Below, piece after piece: positions 56,635 to 64,000 of a stretch of 64,000 bases of DNA; positions within the stretch are counted from its first letter, which is position 1, and each line of letters opens with the position of its first letter. The translations under genes and the position numbers were made by a program. The notes beneath the pieces were generated by a model. That model made no database searches. It was not told the DNA's origin and saw only the letters and a list, made by a program, of their open reading frames with translations. Location: positions 1,364,001-1,428,000 of the forward strand of contig WUJK01000010.1 of assembly GCA_011317545.1 (NCBI GenBank). The letters are read 5' to 3'. The stretch is from Coniella vitis. Lineage: Eukaryota; Ascomycota; Sordariomycetes; Diaporthales; Schizoparmaceae.

Positions 56635-57703
56635 TCACCTCTCCGTGACAGTATACTCCCCAGCGATCCGCGCACGCTCCATTTTTGCCACCACAGCCGG
56701 CATTTCCCTTCTGAGCCGTCCGAGGGTTTCAACGACATCCATGTAGCCACGTTCAATATCATCCCGGCGCTCCAGCTGCCCCAGCCCAGCCAATAGCGCC
56801 GGCTTGGCCTTTTCACTTTGCTGCTCGGTGGTATCTTCTTCTCCGTCTTTTTCCTTGGCGCCAGGATCTGCTATTGTGGCTGTTGCGGTTCCAGCAGCAG
56901 CAGAAGCCGCGACTGTACTCCGTTTCACCTCATCAAGCATGGCCTCATCAGCCTTCACACCCTCCCAGAACGTATCCGCGTAACCCTTGGCAGCAGCAGC
57001 AGGAACACTCCGTTTGAGCGCCGAAATCTCGCGCATGAGATCTTCCTCCTCACGCACCAGGTCCTCGAGACGAGCACGCTTACGCGCGTCATAGGGCTCG
57101 TATTGGATTTCAGGCCCGTCAGTATCTTTGCTAGCGGCCGCTGACCTTGTCGTCTTTTTGGAGTTGGAGGCGGTTGTTTTGAGATCTGCGAGGTAGACGG
57201 CGGGAAAGGTGCGGGCGTCGAGTTCGAAGCCGTTGATGGAGAGGTTTGGCGCGGCGAGGGTGAAGGTTTGGTAGATGTACTGGAATGTGTTGGGGAGAGA
57301 CCATGTTAGCTAATGGTATGGGTATCACAACCCTAAGCGTTGATAGGGAGCAAATATGGACATGACCATTGGAGAGAAATAAATTGTGAATACGAACGTC
57401 ATTGACCATGCCCTCAATCTTTACGCGCAGCTCATCCTCTTCCACAGCATTGCCCTCGACAGGTGGGAACGCGGCGCCGATGTGTTCTGCAGCGGCGCGC
57501 CGGACATTGTTGATCAGGTAGGTGAGGTCCTCGGGGGACTGCAATTCAATTTTGCGGTGAGCGCTGCCGTCCATTATTGCGTTGTTGGTAGTGGGTGCAG
57601 CGTTGTTATTAATGTTGTTGTCCGAGGTCGCAGGACTGGTAGGGTTGGACTGTTCCTCGAGGATCTTTTTGTAGGAGGACCGCCGCCGCGCTGGCTTGTT
57701 CAT
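56635..57703 (-). CDS. kinetochore Mis12-complex subunit Mis14/Nsl1
   Basis: Subunit of the Mis12/MIND complex, which links centromeric chromatin to the Ndc80 complex. Two exons on the minus strand: 57703-57398 and 57279-56635, giving 316 aa. The intron (57280-57397) has donor GTTCGT and acceptor CAG, and the join VND|YIYQTF restores the family pattern. Marks: RKIELQSPEDLTYLINNVRR, then AAAEHIGAAFPPVEG, EDELRVKIEGMVND, and TFTLAAPNLSINGFELDART. A charged helix follows, with DARKRARLEDLVREEEDLMR and ISALKRSVP. It ends with a low-complexity Ala/Thr stretch and a helical tail (RRDDIERGYMDVVETL). The N-terminal 50 residues are Asn/Ser-rich. With DAM1 this makes two kinetochore genes in the window. 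Confidence 0.88.
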
Positions 57704-59199
57704 CGCAGAGGAGAAGCCAAAGAAGAGCCACAGGAGAAAAGAGCAAACGCCAACTTGATCTAGAAAGTAACGAGAGATATGATCCCAAAAAAAAGACAAG
57801 AAAAGAAAATAAGAAAAAAAGGCAAAGAACAAAAGCTCTATGGGAATCAGGAAACTCTGAGCAAAAGTTGAGAAGTGATTCTTGGGTATGCTCAGCAATA
57901 CAGCGTAGCTACGTGTACAAAGAAAGATTCAATCGTCGCAACAAAGAAGAAAATATATAGAAGTCCGATTGCGGTCGCGATCCGGTGTTTGTGCAGCATG
58001 TGAATGTTAAGTTTGCTGTAGTATGACGACGACTTCAGTTGCTAATCCGCCCCGCCTCTCCCGACGCGCTTGCCCTTGTGTGCCAAGCAAACTGCCAGCG
58101 CGTTTGGCGGATGGCCCGTGCTGCCCGGGTCCTAGACTGGCACCGGTCGGGAGGAAGGCACTCCTTATCAGTAGCCGCGGGGCAGCGGCTTATCAGTCAG
58201 TGTTAGATAAAAGCCCAGGGTACGAGCACCAGCGTCAAAGTGCTTGCATACAGCCGACTCCACTTGAAACCCCACACTGTCCCCGTCTGATTACTTGCGC
58301 TGTCTCTACTGGGCAGCGTATATGCTTGGGGAAACTATCTACTATCTTGAAAAATCCGAGGCTAAAGTAGACTAGAAACATGCAAAACTTTTGATCGAGG
58401 TAATATCGCTCATTCGGTACGTTGTGACCTGCCCTGGGACTGGACGGAAGATGGTATTTCACAATGCCTATACTCAACGTCGCCGAATCGCCAAGGCCTG
58501 TCTGTAGTGCGATATGCTCCTTGCGAAGTGGACAGGGAAGATGTGAAATCAGATGAACTCTGTATAGCTACCGCAAACCCAATATCTCGGTTGAATTGAG
58601 TTTGAATACGCTGACGAGTGGCTTATGTGCCCGAAAGTATAAGCAGCGTTGTATGTTGTGGTCTCCACTAGCGCGAATCTGTACGTACGAACCACTTCTC
58701 AGGACTATCATACGGTCATTACGAAACACTTGGGCGCACAAGAATGGTTGCAATGATAAATCTAATCCAGTACAAAACAGAAGTATTCACTGTTGACAAG
58801 GCCCAGCTGCCTATCAACAATGACACTTCTCCAACATCAGCCGAACAACGATCACCATATCCAGTATCCCTTCATGCAACACCATAGCAGATAAGAAAAC
58901 GAGAGACCAAGATACAGTGCTGAGACTTCGCCGTGGGGGAATATAAACAGTACTTCCAAAGACTCCCGGCTTGCCCATTACGAAAAAGCAGCCCCAACCC
59001 ATCAGTATCGTAGAAGATGATGTACGCCCCATTCGCGCCCCTTGAGTTCCATGTAGTGAATATCATCTTGGCTAAGAAAATTAAAGATCGCATAACCGTT
59101 GCGCCGACAGAAATAGCGGAGAAGCGCCGTGAGTGAAGAAGGGCCTTGGGCCAAATGAAGGTTGTAGACAACTTTAGAGTGAGACCACCGCGTGTTATC
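57704..59199. other. intergenic region
   Basis: Promoter of MIS14 (minus strand) and 3' flank of the next minus-strand gene. Several short open frames, none supportable. Confidence 0.45.
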
Positions 59200-59824
59200 T
59201 TAGTTGTCATCCGAAAACCACTTTCGACGCTCGTCGTCTGTGACTGTAATTTCGATGACAGGTTCCCGTCGGTTCTCCAGAGGAACGTAGTCGACGTCGA
59301 TGTACGAGGGAAGGAAGATCTCGGGATTCCAGGCAAAGCCTTGGCTGGATGAAAGGTAAGAAATCTGGGATGGGAGTGCCGCTCCAAGTCAGCTTCCGGG
59401 AAGTCAAAGATAATGCCTGTTTGAAGAGTTCCAAGCTGTGGGATACTTACTAGACGAGGCGGGCCGTCAGGGTCGCCAATGTTGATTGTAGTGGCTTCTG
59501 ACTTGGAAATAGCAGCACCTAGCCTGCGTCAGCTGGTTATCGCATGATATACAGAGTCGAGCTACGACAGAACGTGTTGGGGCCAATTGACAGCAAGACG
59601 TCATGACACACGGGAGGTTGATACAACATACTCAGTAGACTGGGGCGGCGTTGGTGAACAGCCTTTTCCTTCTGGGCGGCCTTGGATGAGCTCGCAGGTG
59701 ACGGTGTTTGCGGGGAACTGGAGTAGGTGGACGAGGATGAGCTGGAGGGGCTGTGCTCCTTTGCACAATGCTGGCGGGTCTCGTAGACCTTGGCGGGGAT
59801 CTGGATCGACGACGTTGCAGACAT
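59200..59824 (-). CDS. conserved fungal protein of unknown function (141 aa)
   Basis: Three exons on the minus strand: 59824-59632, 59518-59451 and 59364-59200. Introns are GTATGT...TAG (59519-59631) and GTAAGT...CAG (59365-59450); phases match. The N-terminus has SSIQIPAKVYETRQHCAKEH and then a Ser/Pro-rich spacer. The rest is dense and looks conserved: HQRRPSLLSAAISKSEATTI, NIGDPDGPPRL, then FAWNPEIFLPSYIDVDYVPL and ENRREPVIEITVTDDERRKW. I recognise the pattern as common to filamentous ascomycetes but know of no assigned function. No signal peptide or membrane helix. The gene sits 1.7 kb upstream of the divergent RPT3. Confidence 0.8.
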
Positions 59825-61526
59825 GGTTGGCAACAGGATTTGGTCTTGGTGGGTGAAGTGAAAGGAGACAGAAAGTAAACGGCGGTCCGATTGGCAAAGT
59901 AAGCTAGGAGAAGAATGCGAAGTGCTCTGCAAGAGAAGACAGCAGCCACTCGAAACAATCACCACCAACAAGAGCAGGATGACGCCAAAGACGGGCCAGC
60001 CGGGCGTTGGGGCCAGCGAAACGAAAATAGAGGGGTTGGACGAAGTGGACGACTGCCACGCAAGTCTGAGATTTGGATATTGGCGTGCTTGCGACGGGTC
60101 AGGGAGGCCGGGGAAGAAGAAAAGAGGCCCAAAGCAGAGCAGCGAAGTCGTAACAGTAAGGTGGTTTGAGGGAAAGGAAGGCTCCAAGAAACGGGCGAGC
60201 AGTGGGAAAGGTGACTGAAGCAGGTGTGACTCGATAATGACCACACAACCCGCCCTGCTGTTGGCCGTGTTAGCGAGCAACCTGAAAAGCCATACTTGAG
60301 AAGTATCTGTGGCCGTTGGCAAGGCGCAGCCTGGGCACGTAGTGCAGCCTGGGATACTTGTTGGAGGTGCATGGCTGGGGTACTCCTTACCCCAGGTTGA
60401 GGCCCCTACCTGCGCTGCAAGGATAAGGCAGCGGGGCTCAGTACCGCTAAGTAGTAGCACTACGTACGGAGTCGCACTCTGTGCATCTGGAATCGCAGAC
60501 CAGACGGTGGTGGATACTCGCGGCACGGGGTTCAAGATACCATAGATGAGGAGTGTATTGGGACATTCTGCATCGGACACGCAGAGCCAGCAGACGCATC
60601 CCTGGGCACCGTTACTTCTGCGCGGCTACGTGCATTGTAGAGTCGCATGCGTTTACTTCAGGCATATGCAGCTGCTGTACATGGTATGATAATCTATTTG
60701 CTGGGCCTACTACGGTATCATAGTGATAGTAGCATATCGAGATGCTATGTACTATGTACATAGTAAGCCTTCTCAACCTGTTCAATGTGTTGGACAGTGA
60801 AATATCCGCAATTGGATTGGATGATGGAAATCTGTGTCAGGCTGAGGCGGCATTCCAGTCCACAGGGAATACGCGCACGTCCTGGAGGCATTATGAGATG
60901 CTACTCTTCTTGCTCCTATGCACCATCTCTATGACACCAGAAGCTAAGGGAATGTCGTATGCGCGCAAGGCATCGTGGCTACATAGTTGACACGCACATG
61001 GTCCGAACGAGAGCGAAGACGGAACCACTCAAGCCCACTGCAGGTGATCGTCACCCACAGCACACAAGCGACTCGTCAAGTGGGGTCTTGCGTCGCGGCT
61101 TCGCGGATTGACGGGGCGGGCCCTCGCACTGAGGGGCTTGGGAACTCCCGGCCGTGACCGGACACGGGCAGACGGGGACGCTAAGCTGCCGGGGGTTGTT
61201 GAGACCCAGCTATCATAGTAGCAGGGATGCGTCGCTAGAGTCCTCACCAGCCACAGCCGACTTGTCAGCAATTGTGGCTGGAGTGCTGTGTGCGTTGACG
61301 TTCGCATGCCTGAAGCCTAGAGCTGCGACTGCTTGTAGGACAGCATCGCCGCGATTTCCCTTGCCATCTTTCAAACTTGAACCCCCAAACAACATCAACC
61401 TCTGCTTCCCAGAACCCGCCCCTCCCCCCAAATTTCTCTGTCGCGTCGATAATACAGGCGCCATTGCATCTTTCCATCAAGACTACCTCGCACCACCCAT
61501 TGCCGAGTCGCAACACGCCCGCCAAG
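59825..61526. other. divergent promoter region
   Basis: 1.7 kb between the unknown 141-aa gene (-) and RPT3 (+). Contains a strong CTATGTACTATGTACATAGTA cluster at 60743-60765. No gene supported; the long minus-strand frames here are without ATG or homology. Confidence 0.5.
60743..60767. repeat. palindromic CTATGTAC/GTACATAG cluster
   Basis: Two CTATGTAC units followed by GTACATAGTA, a near-perfect inverted repeat, and another dense site of the dispersed intergenic word. Confidence 0.8.
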
Positions 61527-62872
61527 ATGGGTGACGTTCTTGTTGAAAACGCAGCCAACCATCTCTCGCCAGCCAAGAAGGCTGCACCATCAACAATCCC
61601 CAGCATCGAGAATTTTGAGGGCTTGGGAACAGACACAGGGGATGAGTATGCCTCCTTGAAGAAGCTGCAGCGGCAGCTTGAATACATTCAGCTACAAGAG
61701 GAGTACATCAAGGATGAGCAGCGCAGTCTCAAACGGGAGCTTGTGCGAGCTCAGGAGGAGATTAAGAGAATCCAGAGTGTACCTCTGGTCATTGGCCAGT
61801 TCATGGAAGCCATCGACCAAAAGTGAGTACACGGTTCCCAAACTGCATATCGCTACGCACGCCTAAGCTGCGTGTACTGACCACAACCCGCAATGTCAAC
61901 AGCACCGGCATAGTGCAATCATCGACCGGTTCCAACTATGTCGTTCGCATCCTCTCCACTCTAGATCGCGAACTCTTGAAGCCATCCTCCTCCGTCGCCC
62001 TGCACCGGCACTCGAACGCCCTCGTCGACATCCTGCCGCCCGAGGCCGACTCCTCCATTGCCATGCTTGGCGCCGATGAGAAGCCCGATGTGACGTATGC
62101 CGATGTTGGTGGTCTGGACATGCAGAAGCAGGAGATTCGAGAAGCTGTTGAGCTTCCCCTCACCCATTTCGACCTTTACAAACAAATTGGTATCGATCCG
62201 CCGCGTGGTGTGCTTCTCTATGGTCCTCCCGGTACCGGCAAGACAATGTTGGTCAAGGCAGTGGCAAATAGCACAACGGCAAACTTCATCCGTGTCGTGG
62301 GATCCGAGTTTGTGCAAAAGTATCTGGGTGAGGGTCCTCGCATGGTGCGAGACGTCTTCCGCATGGCAAGAGAGAACTCGCCCGCCATCATCTTCATTGA
62401 CGAGATCGATGCGATTGCCACGAAGCGTTTCGATGCTCAGACCGGTGCCGACCGTGAGGTGCAACGTATTCTGCTTGAGCTGCTCAACCAAATGGATGGT
62501 TTCGACCAAACGGCCAACGTCAAGGTTATTATGGCCACGAACCGTGCCGACACCCTCGACCCTGCTCTGCTGCGTCCTGGACGTCTAGACCGAAAGATCG
62601 AGTTCCCGTCTCTGCGCGACCGCCGTGAACGTCGCTTGATCTTCACAACCATCGCCTCAAAGATGAGCCTGGCACCAGAGGTGGACCTGGACTCGCTGAT
62701 TGTGCGGAATGATCCACTCAGTGGTGCCATCATTGCGGCCATCATGCAGGAGGCTGGTCTGCGCGCTGTGAGAAAGAACAGATACAACATCATCCAGAGT
62801 GACCTGGAGGACGCATATTCCAGCCAGGTGAAGGGTACGAGTGACGAGAACAAGTTTGACTTTTATAAATAA
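61527..62872 (+). CDS. RPT3: 26S proteasome regulatory ATPase Rpt3
   Basis: One of six AAA ATPases of the 19S base that unfold substrates and open the 20S gate. Exons are 61527-61822 and 61903-62872, intron GTGAGT...CAG, 421 aa. Order of marks: N-terminal coiled coil (EEYIKDEQRSLKRELVRAQE), the OB-domain segment VPLVIGQFMEAIDQNTGIV, DRELLKPSSSVALHRHSNAL, and DVGGLDMQKQEIREAVELPL. Walker A GPPGTGKT is at 206-213, then GSEFVQKYLGEGPRMVRDVF, Walker B IIFIDEID near 261-268, KRFDAQTGADREVQRILLEL, and the arginine-finger region TLDPALLRPGRLDRKIEFP. The C-terminus FYK fits the HbYX motif for docking into the 20S ring. ATG 61527 gives the usual N-terminal length. Confidence 0.96.
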
Positions 62873-63735
62873 TTCCTGCGGTTGTTCTCACGGTGTTGGG
62901 ACGGAAGAGGGAGTACATATTGCATGGGACAAGCCTGGATTGACTGGGGCGTTAGAACGACGGTACCATGGGGGGTAGGCTGAGCCAGAAATGGTGGTGC
63001 TACAATAGACACGACGGACTTGGCCCATGCTGTAGTGTACAATATTAAAGCGCTTATCATGAGCCACGAAATGGGATGTTCTGGTGAGCATGCATTTTTG
63101 TTCCTTGTAACAAGAGATGCAACCACCGTGCCGTAATTTCGCCGCCAGCTGTAGATGTCTAGCTGCCACTGCTGAGGCTGGCTCAACCCTGATTTACTTG
63201 ATGATTCTGTGGGATGTTTGCGAGACGACGGCACCTTTGATACATCTGTTATTTCCTGATAAGCTGCTACGACAGTTTGACCGCATTCTCCTAATTCAGA
63301 GCATAACTGCAAACACCACTCATACTGCCTACTTGCACCGGAGCGTCGTTTTTCGCCAACTAGTATTGGTCCCAATTTCCTGTTGTATTACTAGACAAGG
63401 GGAAAAAAAAAAAGAAACGCTATTATGGATATGCAAGAAGACACTTTGGCTTGTCCTGTTGACATGTATGTGTGTATCTCTGAAACCATAAAACCCTTCG
63501 CAAAATATAGCCATGCTCCAATTTGTAATGTATGAAAACGCCAATATCAAGTTTGTCTTGTCTAGGTAAAGCACCTGCTACACATTATTTTCTTTTCTTC
63601 TCTCCCTCTTGCGTGCAGTAGTCGCTTATAAGACACTTTTGTATTTCTTCAAGAAAAGATCTTTCTTTTATCTTGTTCAGTTCCCTTGCGCAAGACTTCC
63701 TGCCAGAAAACCGAGAGAGCCGTGAAAAGCTCTCA
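62873..63735. other. intergenic region between convergent genes
   Basis: 3' flank of RPT3 and of the partial gene at the right edge. No gene seen. Confidence 0.5.
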
Positions 63736-64000
63736 CTAGTTGCACAGCGAAGAGCAGCACTCGGTCATACACTCCTCGCCGCAACCAAAGCCGCAGCCCA
63801 TGCAGGCGCCCTGCAAGCAGCTCTCGCCGAGACCACCACCACGGAGGCCCGAGTCCATGGACATTTGCTGCAAGGAAAGGAAAAGGAGAAAAACAGAAGA
63901 AAGTTAATAGCTGTATAGATTTTCGGGATGTCGTTGCGTTCATGGGAAGGTTCTTGGCAAACACACCTCTTGTGGCCTGTAGGCTGTCTCGGTCGTTGTT
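63736..64000 (-). CDS. 3' end of a cysteine-rich protein gene (partial)
   Basis: Two exon pieces on the minus strand: 64000-63967 (cut by the window edge) and 63867-63736, with an intron 63868-63966 (GTGTGT...CAG). The readable C-terminus is TTETAYRPQE, then MSMDSGLRGGGLGESC and a dense Cys tail, LQGACMGCGFGCGEECMTEC followed by CSSLCN and the stop codon. Eight cysteines lie in the last 28 residues. The spacing resembles small fungal Cys-rich C-terminal modules such as CYSTM proteins, but the hydrophobic core of that module is missing, so the family is left open. The gene's start and most of its length lie outside the window. Confidence 0.6.

Noticed and set aside
58872..59387. 171-codon minus-strand frame overlapping the 141-aa gene
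   Set aside because: Shadow frame of exon 3 of that gene; the other frame carries the conserved sequence and proper splice sites.

Overview
The window comes from a filamentous ascomycete, most likely a sordariomycete and probably Hypocreales. The evidence is the short introns with GTRNGT donors, a complete frequency clock gene (frq), DASH and Mis12-complex kinetochore subunits, fungal Fks1 and GH17 wall enzymes, and a retrotransposon destroyed by CpA-directed repeat-induced point mutation (RIP). The species was not determined. Seventeen protein genes are modelled here with exon joins worked out by hand; all joins keep the reading frame.

Left part (1-12.7 kb), compact gene territory: mitochondrial peroxiredoxin (+), DUF167 protein (-), DAM1 (-), CSR1-like CRAL-TRIO protein (+), six-exon HINT/HNT1 (-) with a 15-nt microexon, MOG1 (+) with a 53-T run in its intron, and a SprT-like protease with a C-terminal HMG-like segment (-). 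A gene-free 5.8 kb follows, rich in the word TACATAGTA.

Middle (18.5-34 kb): FKS1 glucan synthase, LCB1 serine palmitoyltransferase subunit and a secreted GH17 glucanase lie in tandem on +, so wall-glucan synthesis, membrane sphingolipid synthesis and glucan remodelling are adjacent. frq lies convergently on -, with a 5.7 kb gene-free upstream region holding a cluster of CGATC words that could be white-collar light-response elements.

Transposon block (39.7-48.1 kb): one Ty1/copia element with 215-bp LTRs and a 5-bp target duplication. In the LTR halves where the two copies can be compared, every CpA/TpG is converted. It carries a RIP-decayed antisense open frame between RNase H and the 3' LTR, and a nested 551-bp TRIM inserted in the integrase region. 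The two LTRs are reciprocal mosaics of mutated and unmutated halves.

Right part (49.3-64 kb): an IFI6/IFI27-like membrane protein, prefoldin subunit 3, SEC14, kinetochore MIS14/NSL1 (-), a conserved small protein of unknown function (-), proteasome ATPase RPT3 (+) and the 3' end of a cysteine-rich protein gene (-) running off the right edge. No rRNA, intact tRNA or CRISPR array was seen.
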